From VMCP01 sp965659745 (GTDB lineage Bacteria > Bacteroidota > Bacteroidia > NS11-12g > UBA955): 34,986 bases of DNA. Made by a program: the position numbers and the translations under genes. Of the stretch, positions 7,346-15,089 are shown piece after piece. Below the pieces are notes generated by a model. It had not been told where the DNA came from. It saw only the letters and a list, made by a program, of their open reading frames with translations, and ran no database searches. The stretch lies in assembly GCA_965659745.1 (NCBI GenBank), contig CBFHXF010000018.1:1-34986 (forward strand), given 5' to 3'. How positions within the stretch are numbered: position 1 is the first letter of the stretch; each line of letters opens with the position of its first letter.

Positions 7346-8413
7346 TTACAATTTAACATTCAACTCTTCACTAATGTTCATTAAGTCTTCCCAAACTTCT
7401 GATCCGATAGGAATTCCATTTTGAAGCCGTTCGTTTTGCATTTTGAGTTCGGGTTCGCCGGGTATCAAAACCTCCGAATTGGGAAGGGCCTGACTCGATT
7501 TAAATCGATCGATCCAAGCATCCAGTTGATTTTGAGTTTCTTCTAAATCATTGAATCCATCCATGTCCCAACAGCCTACAAAATGACCGAGACCTTTACC
7601 CGGTGCATCTATTTTGGGTTGTAAAAACGACACAAATGGAGGTGCCCAAGGACCCCAACTGCCACCCGTAAGCACCGCACTGAAAATATCTACCCAAGCG
7701 CCTAGGCCATATCCCTTATGAATGCCGTGTTCGGCGTCGCTTCCTAATGGAAGCAAGGCTCCTTTTTCGCTCAGTACTTTTGGGTCGGTACTTGCTATGC
7801 CATCCACATTTATTGCCCAACCTTCAGGAATTGGTTTTTTACTGCGTTGTGCAATTTCTAATTTGCCATTTGCAGCTGTTGAGGTGGCCATGTCTAAAAC
7901 GAAAGAGCGACCGTTTTTGCCCGGAATAGCGACACATATCGGATTGGTACCTAACATCCGTTCTACTCCATTGGCAGGAACCACCAACGGACTCGCATTG
8001 GTCATAGCAAGGCCAATATAGTTATGAGGAAAACCCTGCATGGCATGATGTGCGGCCACTCCAAAATGATTGGAATTGAAAATTCCAGACCATGCGGTTC
8101 CATAATCATGCGTGATTTTAATACATTCTTGCATGGCATAATGGGCCGAGACCAAGCCAATACTGCCATCTGCATCCAATCTAATTTGTGTTTTTTTGCG
8201 ATGTTCCCATTTGAACACCGGATTGATATTGATTCTTCTCGCATCAATCAAACGGAGATACCCCGAAAGACGAGCAACACCATGACTGTCTATACCTCTT
8301 AAATCCGCAAAACTTAAAACATCTGCACAGATTTCAGCATGCTGCATTGACATTCCTTTTTTCAGGAATACCGCTTTGATAAATTCGGATAAATCGGAAT
8401 GGTTAACTACCAT
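7346..8413 (-). CDS. Ldh-family (type 2 malate/L-lactate/ureidoglycolate-type) NAD(P)-dependent oxidoreductase
   Basis: 355 aa, full length for the Ldh/YbiC/AllD family of 2-hydroxyacid dehydrogenases, which is unrelated to classical LDH. Family landmarks: RGIDSHGVARL (39-49) with the catalytic His44, AMTNASPLVVP, GTNPICVAIPG, the VLDMATS cofactor segment, and the KGYGLG motif. It probably oxidises malate, L-sulfolactate or a related 2-hydroxyacid in the cytoplasm, but the family's substrates vary and cannot be assigned here. Its ATG overlaps the TAA of the M61 peptidase gene by one base (TAATG), a sign of translational coupling, although no metabolic link between the two is evident. Confidence 0.88.
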   Translation of the reverse strand: MVVNHSDLSEFIKAVFLKKGMSMQHAEICADVLSFADLRGIDSHGVARLSGYLRLIDARRININPVFKWEHRKKTQIRLDADGSIGLVSAHYAMQECIKITHDYGTAWSGIFNSNHFGVAAHHAMQGFPHNYIGLAMTNASPLVVPANGVERMLGTNPICVAIPGKNGRSFVLDMATSTAANGKLEIAQRSKKPIPEGWAINVDGIASTDPKVLSEKGALLPLGSDAEHGIHKGYGLGAWVDIFSAVLTGGSWGPWAPPFVSFLQPKIDAPGKGLGHFVGCWDMDGFNDLEETQNQLDAWIDRFKSSQALPNSEVLIPGEPELKMQNERLQNGIPIGSEVWEDLMNISEELNVKL

Positions 8414-10245
8414 TACAATGTATTTCTAAGCCAATGTTGTAAAGGGTGTTTTTGATTCCAAAACTCTTCGGAATCGGTCATTGCTTTTCCCCTTAAAAAC
8501 ACAGACCACTGAAACTCAGGTACAGAGACATGAGTGCCTTTCAAATTATACATCAAACCATTTCTAGAAACCCAAATATCTAAATCCTTTGGATAGCCTA
8601 ACTGAGCCGATAGCTCTTCTAGATTATCATTAATGCGGTATCCGTTGATGGAAATCAATTCGTCATTTACATTTATTCCAAGGGCTTCGGCGGTTCCATC
8701 GCGGTGAATAAAAGTAACGATGGTTTTCCCGTTTTCCATTCGTGTTTGAAGATTAAAGGAAATCGGATAACGCACCTCTTGGCTTACTCCAATATCTTTA
8801 AACCCTTCAAAAATGGCTTTGTAGTCTGGGGTTTGGGTTGTTTCCAACCAAATAGTAAAGAAATCGTTTAAACGTTCCCCTGCCACTTCGTTGCACACCA
8901 TAATGAATTCTTCCTCTGTAAATCCCGTACCAATAGGTCCAAGTTTTTTAGCCCCATAAAAGTCGCTCCATAATTTCTTAAATACATCGTCTAAGGACTT
9001 TTTCCCGCCGGTAGTTTGACAAATTTTAGCGTCTAAAAGTGCGGCAATAACAAATCCTTTTGAATAGTACGAATACCCTGTATTTTTCGAATTTTCATTG
9101 GGTCTGTATTCCTTAATCCAGGCATCTAAGCTCACATCGTGCAAACTGGCATAGTCTTTACCAGGTCGATTTTCTTGTCCATTGATATAACTTCCCAAAA
9201 CACGTAAAAAGTGATTGCGATCTACTAACCCGGCACGTAGAAGTGCCAATTCATCATAGTAAGAGGTAATACCTTCGGCAATCCACAAAGATTTCGTATA
9301 ATTTTCTTTGTGATAATCAAAGGGACCTAATGCAATTGGTCGGATGCGTTTTACGTTCCATAAATGAAAATATTCATGGGCCACTAAACTTAAAAATCCG
9401 CGATAACGTCCGGTATTGCTATAATTGAATCTGGGCATAACCAGAACGGTGCTATTAAGGTGCTCGATTCCGCCGCCACCGGCCTGAACATTCTGAACGA
9501 TGAACACGTATTTGTAAGGCTTAATATCTTTGGGAAATTCACCAACAATGCCGGCCATAGTTCTGCACATGCGTTGCATATCGCCTTTTAATAGGTTTAT
9601 ATCTGCATTATGGGGACCTACCATAGCCACATAATGCGGAATTCCCAACACATCAAACTCAAATGTGTCGAAATTTCCCAATTGAATGGGTGAATCTACT
9701 AAAATATCGTAATTGTCGAATGTATAACTTACCCCCCCGGCAAATGCATGGTCTTGCATGGAGGAAATATAGGATTTCCAGCCCTTAGGAAGCGTGATAT
9801 CTACTTTGCCGCTTTGATTTTCCAAACCTTCAACAAACATAAATAATGAGGCACCATTTAATAAGGCCTGATCTGCGTCTATAAAGGTAGTTCGGGCAGA
9901 AAATTCAAAACAATATACCTTGTAGTAGATTGTCAGCATGCCTTTTGGGGCATGAACCTTCCATCTATTCTTTTCCAATTTCTCGACTTTCAGGGCTTTC
10001 TCATTCGATTGGGCAGAAATTTGTTCTACACTTTTGGAGAATTCTCTTACTAAATAACTTCCTGGCGTCCAGACCGGCATGCTGAAAATATAATCGCCGG
10101 CAGCGTCTGCAGAGAACGATAGTGAGATTTCAGCATAATGGTTAGAGGGTTGAGGGATGCTTAATGTATAATGCATTTTTTGTGCGGATAACATACTCGA
10201 AGAACTCAATAAAGCCCAAAGGCCTAGTATTCGAAATAACTTCAT
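8413..10245 (-). CDS. M61-family metallopeptidase (glycyl aminopeptidase type) with PDZ domain
   Basis: 610 aa exported zinc peptidase. A signal peptide is visible (MKLFRILGLWALLSSSSMLSA, cleavage near 21). A beta-rich N-terminal domain (about 25-190) is followed by the catalytic domain with HEYFH (290-294), the third zinc ligand Glu324 in WIAEGITSYY, and the family's GGGGIEH (257-263). A PDZ domain (about 500-590) contains GTAEALGINVNDELISING. M61 enzymes cut N-terminal Gly/Ala or act as periplasmic processing peptidases. It is the first gene of a three-gene unit. A near-consensus -7 box GAATTTTG (10257-10250) lies 4 nt upstream of the ATG, divergent from the 10341 lipoprotein gene. Confidence 0.92.
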   Translation of the reverse strand: MKLFRILGLWALLSSSSMLSAQKMHYTLSIPQPSNHYAEISLSFSADAAGDYIFSMPVWTPGSYLVREFSKSVEQISAQSNEKALKVEKLEKNRWKVHAPKGMLTIYYKVYCFEFSARTTFIDADQALLNGASLFMFVEGLENQSGKVDITLPKGWKSYISSMQDHAFAGGVSYTFDNYDILVDSPIQLGNFDTFEFDVLGIPHYVAMVGPHNADINLLKGDMQRMCRTMAGIVGEFPKDIKPYKYVFIVQNVQAGGGGIEHLNSTVLVMPRFNYSNTGRYRGFLSLVAHEYFHLWNVKRIRPIALGPFDYHKENYTKSLWIAEGITSYYDELALLRAGLVDRNHFLRVLGSYINGQENRPGKDYASLHDVSLDAWIKEYRPNENSKNTGYSYYSKGFVIAALLDAKICQTTGGKKSLDDVFKKLWSDFYGAKKLGPIGTGFTEEEFIMVCNEVAGERLNDFFTIWLETTQTPDYKAIFEGFKDIGVSQEVRYPISFNLQTRMENGKTIVTFIHRDGTAEALGINVNDELISINGYRINDNLEELSAQLGYPKDLDIWVSRNGLMYNLKGTHVSVPEFQWSVFLRGKAMTDSEEFWNQKHPLQHWLRNTL

Positions 10246-10328
10246 CTTTCAAAATTCCGAAAATATCCTATCAATTCCAATTATGTACCCAAGTATTAAA
10301 TAAATTGGAGATTCTGAACCTAATTGTG

Positions 10329-10336
10329 TAATTTTG
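10329..10336 (+). promoter_or_regulatory. -7 box (TAATTTTG) for the 10341 lipoprotein gene
   Basis: Perfect TAnnTTTG ending 4 nt before the ATG. A TTG at 10305-10307, 21 bp upstream, is a plausible -33 element. Confidence 0.6.
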
Positions 10337-10340
10337 GAAT

Positions 10341-10841
10341 ATGCGAGTTACCAATTTAGTTCGATTTATAACCGTTTTTACTGTAATCGTAGGTCTTAGT
10401 ATTCTGCCTGCATGCGATAAAGAACCTACTGATAATCAAGACACAGCTCAAATCGATACCAATAAGGTGGATACAAATGGCAGTCAAGCGTATTTGGAGC
10501 AAATGTTTGCCGCCTTAGTTTTAGATAAGAAGATAAAAGTAATTTTAGCCGTTGATTCTGCGGGAAAAAACCTCACACCGAGCTACGATAATCACGATAT
10601 CTTCCTCAGAAAAGGCACCTTTTATGACGGTCCTTTGGAAGTATACGCAAACGGAACCAAATACGTAGGCACATGGGCTTCTAATAAAGATTATTCTATT
10701 TTGGATTTAGATATAGAAGGAGTTCCCGAATTTGAGTTTTACAATACCGTTTGGCGATTTACGCTAAAAAGCTTGGATTTACTTAAGATTGCCCCTGTTC
10801 AAAATCCAGGACAAAAGCAGCTTCATTTAAAGAAGGAATAG
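10341..10841 (+). CDS. Lipoprotein, function unknown
   Basis: 166 aa. It has a type II signal peptide: a hydrophobic core from about residue 6 and lipobox ILPAC with Cys25 as the lipidation site. A short Asp/Thr/Asn-rich linker (26-48) leads to a compact domain with alternating hydrophobic residues, probably mostly beta strands (YVGTWASNKDYSILDLDIEG). This resembles the lipocalin-like small lipoproteins common in Bacteroidota, but I cannot assign a family. It is likely at the outer-membrane inner leaflet or the surface. It is a single gene with its own -7 box, convergent with the barrel gene at 10876. Confidence 0.75.
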   Translation: MRVTNLVRFITVFTVIVGLSILPACDKEPTDNQDTAQIDTNKVDTNGSQAYLEQMFAALVLDKKIKVILAVDSAGKNLTPSYDNHDIFLRKGTFYDGPLEVYANGTKYVGTWASNKDYSILDLDIEGVPEFEFYNTVWRFTLKSLDLLKIAPVQNPGQKQLHLKKE

Positions 10842-10875
10842 GGTATCGTTGGGGTACAAACAACAAGGGAGTTCG

Positions 10876-12168
10876 TTATTTTTGTTCTTTGTAATCTCCG
10901 TCGACTTCTTCACGCACCATGATAACCGTTTTGGTTTTGATTTGTTTTTTGGTAGGGTCAAAGAACATTTCCTCAGGTTTGTCTAATTGCCAGGGGTGCT
11001 TTTCATTATCATGGAAAACGTATTTCACACAAACGGATGCTTGTTGAGTACCGTTGTTTAAAATATTGTATTGCGCGCAAATGCGTATGCTTTTTTGTCC
11101 CAACATAGCCCCAACATGGGTATTATACAATTTGTGATTCGAAATTCCCGAAAAGAAAAACTCTCTATACCTACGGAAATTAAATCCGTCGTTATCGTCG
11201 TCAAATCGGGCATTCACAAAGCCATCATCACTCAATCCACCGAAGGAAAACAAGTAGTCAATGCCTCCGTAAATTTCAACATCATGCCATGATTTACCTA
11301 CTTTGATTCCATATTGAGTAGTTCTATTAAAAATATCGATACGGGTAAAGTTGGAAACAAAGGAAACATTGGTGTTTTCGACAGAATAATTGCGGAATGG
11401 AGCCGCAACTGGATTTAGGTTGATACTTTGATTCCAATTGGAGAGGCCGGCATTAAGAGTAAGGTGCCACCCCTTTACATGATAGCGTTGAAACCAATAT
11501 AGAATATCATGTGCTAAGTTTACATGGTAAAAACGATTGCGGTTACGGCTGACATTTTCACTGGTTGTTAGCGGGTCGGAATTGTATAATAAATAAGTAC
11601 CCGACATTTCAAATGCATATCCAGGGGCCCAACGTAATGTGGCAGTTATTTGGGGTGCTATTCTTTCTGTAAGTCCGAGTTGACTCAATGAAGGGATTCT
11701 CCAACGGGCACTATCTAAGCCGTTTTTGGTAGAATTAAGCGGAACGCCGTTATCATTGAAAACCGTAAAAAATATTTCTTCTTCTGGCGTCAGTATTTCA
11801 TTGTATTGCTTAAATCGAAGGGCTTTATCTGCATTTATGATGTTATAGGATATATTTTTGAACGAATCTAGTGCGGTGTAGGTGCCTTCGGCAATGCGTG
11901 ATGGGAAACGGGAAATTACACCGCCCCTAAGTTCTAAAGCAAAAGCGCTCGGTGATAGCATTTGTGAACCGCCAAAGGTGAGCGTCGATTGACCTGGATA
12001 AACCGTGCTAAATAGATCTTCGGCATATAGTTTGGCCCAAGCGTTGTAAAATCTGGGAATTTCATCGAGCTGTGCGATGTTATCTTTAATGTCCTGGGAG
12101 AATAAATTTCCCCCGAGAGAAAAAATCAAAAAGGAGAAACAAGATATGGCCGCTTTCTTTGCGTTCAT
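10876..12168 (-). CDS. Predicted outer-membrane beta-barrel protein, function unknown
   Basis: 430 aa from the ATG at 12168. An upstream in-frame ATG at 12240 would precede the promoter box and place a charged segment before the signal peptide. The start MNAKKAAISCFSFLIF leads to a cleavable signal peptide ending GNLFSQ. The mature part is rich in alternating aromatic/polar strands (ITATLRWAPGYAFEMSGTYL, WHLTLNAGLSNWNQ, HDVEIYGGIDYLFSFGG) expected of a barrel. A charged, Lys-rich C-terminus (about 390-430) is not barrel-like and may be periplasmic. It weakly recalls DUF6588-type Bacteroidota proteins, but I cannot confirm that. Confidence 0.7.
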   Translation of the reverse strand: MNAKKAAISCFSFLIFSLGGNLFSQDIKDNIAQLDEIPRFYNAWAKLYAEDLFSTVYPGQSTLTFGGSQMLSPSAFALELRGGVISRFPSRIAEGTYTALDSFKNISYNIINADKALRFKQYNEILTPEEEIFFTVFNDNGVPLNSTKNGLDSARWRIPSLSQLGLTERIAPQITATLRWAPGYAFEMSGTYLLYNSDPLTTSENVSRNRNRFYHVNLAHDILYWFQRYHVKGWHLTLNAGLSNWNQSINLNPVAAPFRNYSVENTNVSFVSNFTRIDIFNRTTQYGIKVGKSWHDVEIYGGIDYLFSFGGLSDDGFVNARFDDDNDGFNFRRYREFFFSGISNHKLYNTHVGAMLGQKSIRICAQYNILNNGTQQASVCVKYVFHDNEKHPWQLDKPEEMFFDPTKKQIKTKTVIMVREEVDGDYKEQK

Positions 12169-12182
12169 CGAAGAATTTGATT

Positions 12183-12190
12183 CAAAGATA
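12183..12190 (-). promoter_or_regulatory. -7 box (TATCTTTG) for the 10876-12168 gene
   Basis: Perfect TAnnTTTG on the minus strand, 14 nt upstream of the ATG at 12168. It supports that start rather than 12240. Confidence 0.6.
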
Positions 12191-12242
12191 CGATTAATAG
12201 AGGAGTTATGGAATAGGGGAGGAATTTTACCGGGTTTCAACC

Positions 12243-12250
12243 TAAATTTG
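12243..12250 (+). promoter_or_regulatory. -7 box (TAAATTTG) for the DUF2480 gene
   Basis: Perfect TAnnTTTG ending 4 nt before the ATG at 12255. No clear -33 element is seen. Confidence 0.55.
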
Positions 12251-12254
12251 CTCT

Positions 12255-12770
12255 ATGGAAGATTCCTTGATTAACAAAGTAGCTCAAAGTGGCTTGGTTA
12301 CCCTCAATTTGGAATTGTATTTTCCCGAGGGAGAGCGGGTCTACCTAGATATAAAAGATACCTTATTTATGGGAATGGTTTTGAAAGAGAAAGATTTTAG
12401 AACCTGGATTAAAGAGCACGATTGGTCGCAATACGAATCCAAACATGTGGCGGTGGGTTGTTCAATAGATGCCATTATTCCTACGTGGGCGTATATGTTG
12501 GTAAGCAGTAAACTTTCGGGGGTGGCGTTAAGCGTGCATTTTGGAAATCTCGTGTCGTTAGAAAACGAGTTGTGGTTGAAATCTCTACAAAACATCGATT
12601 TTTCGCAATATGAAGATGCCAAGATGGTAATAAAAGGGTGTTCGGATAAAGAGGTAAGTCCTTATGCTTATGTATATGTAACGGAAAAATTAGTCGATAT
12701 TGCCCAATCGGTGATGTTTGGGGAGCCGTGTAGTACGGTTCCTGTTTATAAAAAGAAAAAGGCCGTTTAG
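12255..12770 (+). CDS. DUF2480 family protein
   Basis: 171 aa, conserved in Bacteroidota, function unknown. I recognise it from INKVAQSGLVTLNLE, FPEGERVYLDIKD, LKEKDFRTWIKEHDWSQYE and PTWAYML. The two halves look like diverged repeats: HDWSQYESKHVAVGCSIDAI with PTWAYMLV, and IDFSQYEDAKMVIKGCSDKE with PYAYVYV. Each ends with a V-G/K-G-C-S motif that could place paired cysteines (near 69 and 129). No signal peptide, so probably cytoplasmic. It has its own promoter box and ends in a bidirectional terminator shared with pyk, its stop codon lying in the loop. Confidence 0.85.
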   Translation: MEDSLINKVAQSGLVTLNLELYFPEGERVYLDIKDTLFMGMVLKEKDFRTWIKEHDWSQYESKHVAVGCSIDAIIPTWAYMLVSSKLSGVALSVHFGNLVSLENELWLKSLQNIDFSQYEDAKMVIKGCSDKEVSPYAYVYVTEKLVDIAQSVMFGEPCSTVPVYKKKKAV

Positions 12771-12784
12771 GCCTTTTTCTTTTT
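12750..12784. terminator. Bidirectional terminator between the DUF2480 gene and pyk
   Basis: Perfect 15-bp stem (12750-12764 with 12770-12784) around a GTTTA loop, GC core GGCC/GGCC, with A-rich and T-rich outer arms. The DUF2480 TAG (12768-12770) lies at the loop/stem edge. It can serve the plus-strand gene and minus-strand pyk. Confidence 0.88.
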
Positions 12785-12804
12785 ATATGTGTGATTAAAA
12801 TCGA

Positions 12805-14322
12805 TTAGTCGACCTGAGTTACTTTAATAGTGTTGGTACGTTGTTTTTTCAACAAAGGCATGCTGGCACTATTGATAACATAATCTCCTGGCTTTACATG
12901 TCCGTTTTCTTTCAGAATGTCAATCACATCTTCAAAAGTTTGATCGGTACTGATATATTTATCGTAATAAAATCCTCTTACACCCCAAACTAAATTTAAT
13001 GTGTAGAGCAGAGTAGGGTTATTGGTAAATATGAAGATACTGGCTTCTGGGCGATAGCTAGCCACTTTAAATCCGGTATAACCACTTTTGGTCATGGCAA
13101 CAATAGCCGTTGCGTTTAGGTGATCGCTCATTCTCACTGCGGTAAAACAAACCTCATCCGAGGCAAAAGAAGGAGATGTATTCTGTGGGCGTTCGCCTTT
13201 GTAATATACACGTTTATCTTGCTCAATATCGGTAATAATGCTCGTCATGATTTCTACCACGCGAATGGGATATTTACCTACGGAGGTTTCTGCAGATAGC
13301 ATCACGGCATCGGCTCCATCGAGTACGGCATTGGCTACGTCGGTTATTTCTGCGCGCGTTGGCATGCTGTCTTCGATCATACTTTCCATCATTTGAGTAG
13401 CAATGATTACGGGTTTGGCGTGTTTGATGCAAACGTCTACTAAATGTTTTTGTATTAGGGGAACGCGTTGTAGCGGTACCTCTACGCCTAAGTCACCGCG
13501 TGCCACCATCACGGCGTCGGTTACTTTTACTATTTCATCAAAGTTCTCAACGGCTTCGGGTTTTTCGATTTTGGCAATTACCTTGGCGCGCTTGCCTTTT
13601 TCGGCAATTAAGTTTTTTAATTCGATAACATCTTCGGCTCTACGAACGAAACTTAGCGCGATCCAATCGACATCTAACTCTAATCCAAAGGCCAAATCTT
13701 CTAAGTCCTTTTCGGTTAAGCAGGGTGCCGAAATCTGGGTGTTGGGTAGATTGAATCCTTTATTAGAAGTAAGCGGACCGCCGTTTACAACTATAGTTTC
13801 AATTTCAGAATCGCTGATTATTTGGGTGATTTTCAACTCTAATTTACCATCATTTAACAATATACGATCACCAATATTGGCCTCTTGGGCTAATCTTTCA
13901 TAACTAACAGAAAGAAGTTCTTCGGTAGAAATTTGTTGAACAGTGGTCACTCTGATGGTATTACCCGCAACCAAATTAATTACGCCATCTACCTTTCCAA
14001 TGCGCAGCTTTGGTCCTTGTAAATCTTGCAAAATGGCCACATGACAGCCCAGTTTTTTATTCAACGCACGAATGTTTTCAGCCACNNNNNNNNNNTTTGG
14101 TCCTTGTAAATCTTGCAAAATGGCCACATGACAGCCCAGTTTTTTATTCAACGCACGAATGTTTTCAGCCACGGCAGCATGGATTTCATGGGCTCCATGC
14201 GAAAAGTTCAAACGGAAAACATCTACGCCTGCATGAATGAGTTTTTCTAATTGCTCCATTGAAGAGCTTGCAGGACCTACGGTGGCAACAATTTTTGTTT
14301 TATTAAAATTATCTTTATACAT
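12805..14322 (-). CDS. pyk: Pyruvate kinase (interrupted by an assembly gap and a 77-bp duplication)
   Basis: Catalyses the last step of glycolysis, PEP + ADP to pyruvate + ATP. The start KTKIVATVGPASSSMEQLEKL, the FRLNFSHG active-site segment, ILQDLQGPKLRIG, the pyruvate-kinase signature IAKIEKPEAVENFDEI, MVARGDLGVE, IIATQMMESM and LSAETSVGKYP are all present. The C-terminal allosteric domain occupies roughly the last 130 residues. As assembled it has 505 codons, including four unknown residues and a repeated segment around VAENIRALNKKLGCHVAILQ. Removing the 77-bp copy and 10 N (87 bp, in frame) leaves 476 aa, the normal length. It is coupled to the upstream IPExxxVDY gene by an 8-bp overlap. 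Confidence 0.95.
   Translation of the reverse strand: MYKDNFNKTKIVATVGPASSSMEQLEKLIHAGVDVFRLNFSHGAHEIHAAVAENIRALNKKLGCHVAILQDLQGPXXXXVAENIRALNKKLGCHVAILQDLQGPKLRIGKVDGVINLVAGNTIRVTTVQQISTEELLSVSYERLAQEANIGDRILLNDGKLELKITQIISDSEIETIVVNGGPLTSNKGFNLPNTQISAPCLTEKDLEDLAFGLELDVDWIALSFVRRAEDVIELKNLIAEKGKRAKVIAKIEKPEAVENFDEIVKVTDAVMVARGDLGVEVPLQRVPLIQKHLVDVCIKHAKPVIIATQMMESMIEDSMPTRAEITDVANAVLDGADAVMLSAETSVGKYPIRVVEIMTSIITDIEQDKRVYYKGERPQNTSPSFASDEVCFTAVRMSDHLNATAIVAMTKSGYTGFKVASYRPEASIFIFTNNPTLLYTLNLVWGVRGFYYDKYISTDQTFEDVIDILKENGHVKPGDYVINSASMPLLKKQRTNTIKVTQVD
14009..14172. repeat. 77-bp direct duplication flanking an N gap (scaffolding artefact)
   Basis: Positions 14009-14085 and 14096-14172 are identical over 77 bp, separated by exactly ten N. 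Contig ends sharing one k-mer of 77 would give precisely this when joined with a fixed gap. Pyruvate kinase has no such repeat, so one copy is spurious. Confidence 0.93.
14086..14095. other. Assembly gap (10 N)
   Basis: Ten undetermined bases between the two copies of the 77-bp overlap. They most likely represent zero real bases. Confidence 0.97.
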
Positions 14323-14803
14323 TGTTATTCGGTATCAAGTAAGGAAGATCGAAACCCCAGGTGATTTTAAGGCTTCGTTCTTGGGGGTAAAGATACGCCA
14401 TTTGTGCGAGGCCTTTATCTTTGAGTAAGGAAATCCAAAAATCAGTTACCTTAATTTCTTCATCGTTTTCCCATACTAACCAATAATCCACTTGGGGTTT
14501 ACTGGACGTCAAAATATTTGCGGTACCCTGATTTTGTAAAAGCCAAGTTCTAGGAATGCTGTCTTGGCCGGAAAAGTAATACAGTATGTGTTCAGAGGGA
14601 GGAATAGATTTAGAAAATCTGAAAGGATTTGGCTCACAAACAAATTGGATGGAAGACATACGAGAAATTTGCCAAACCAGTTCATAAGGTGGCAAATTGC
14701 AGTGTATGGCAACGTAAATGAAATCGTTACCGTGCAAAATTGTTTTCGATTTGTAGCGTTTTGCGGACAATTTTAGACACAAAAATAAAATTTTCATTCG
14801 CAT
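14315..14803 (-). CDS. IPExxxVDY family protein
   Basis: About 162 aa (160 if the second ATG at 14797 is used). A longer in-frame ATG at 15013 is rejected because it would run through acpP in antisense. I assign the family from its place between acpP and pyk and from SIPRTWLLQNQG followed by PQVDYWLVWEND, which match the IP...VDY signature, and from the FDLPYLIP C-terminus. The family is small, probably cytoplasmic, confined to Bacteroidota and without known function. Its TAA overlaps the pyk ATG by 8 bp, so translation of the two is linked. The N-terminus lies 47 bp from the divergent acpP start. Confidence 0.8.
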   Translation of the reverse strand: MRMKILFLCLKLSAKRYKSKTILHGNDFIYVAIHCNLPPYELVWQISRMSSIQFVCEPNPFRFSKSIPPSEHILYYFSGQDSIPRTWLLQNQGTANILTSSKPQVDYWLVWENDEEIKVTDFWISLLKDKGLAQMAYLYPQERSLKITWGFDLPYLIPNNNV

Positions 14804-14818
14804 CTCAAGAAAAAAATG

Positions 14819-14826
14819 TTTCTTTG
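14819..14826 (+). promoter_or_regulatory. Near-consensus -7 box (TTTCTTTG) for acpP
   Basis: One mismatch to TAnnTTTG, 23 nt upstream of the acpP ATG, followed by an A-rich leader without a Shine-Dalgarno motif. Confidence 0.4.
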
Positions 14827-14849
14827 TACCGCAAAAAATAAAACGAATC

Positions 14850-15086
14850 ATGTCAGAAATTGCAGAAAAAGTACAAGCTATCATCGTCGATAAGTTGGGC
14901 GTTGATGAATCAGAGGTTACTCCCGAGGCGAGCTTCACCAACGATTTAGGTGCAGACTCCTTGGATACCGTTGAATTAATCATGGAATTCGAAAAGGAAT
15001 TCGACATCAGCATTCCTGACGATCAAGCTGAGAAAATTCAAACGGTAGGCGAAGCGGTTCAATACATCGAAGAAAACAAAAAGTAA
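14850..15086 (+). CDS. acpP: Acyl carrier protein
   Basis: 78 aa acidic carrier that holds growing acyl chains on a 4'-phosphopantetheine arm in type II fatty-acid synthesis. The attachment site is Ser37 in the motif GADSLD (34-39). The four-helix ACP fold is evident, with helix II DTVELIMEFEKEFDI and the C-terminal VGEAVQYIEENK. It is first in the acpP-fabF-rnc cluster, 3 bp before fabF, an order widely conserved in bacteria. The A-rich leader and strong codon preference suit a highly expressed gene. Confidence 0.98.
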   Translation: MSEIAEKVQAIIVDKLGVDESEVTPEASFTNDLGADSLDTVELIMEFEKEFDISIPDDQAEKIQTVGEAVQYIEENKK

Positions 15087-15089
15087 TTT

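Noticed and set aside
10876..12168. Porin or TonB-dependent receptor
   Set aside because: There is no plug domain or TonB box, and the charged C-terminus lacks a typical closing aromatic. Only a generic barrel call is justified.
13403..13903. 166-codon open frame antisense to pyk
   Set aside because: The frame opposite a strongly coding gene shows no family features; pyk explains the region.
14009..14172. In-frame internal repeat in pyruvate kinase as a real protein duplication
   Set aside because: The copies are identical at DNA level over 77 bp, flank a 10-N gap, and removal gives the normal family length. An assembly artefact is far more likely.
14315..15013. 232-aa minus-strand protein starting at 15013
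   Set aside because: Its first 70 residues are antisense to acpP. The IPExxxVDY protein is better started at 14803 or 14797.
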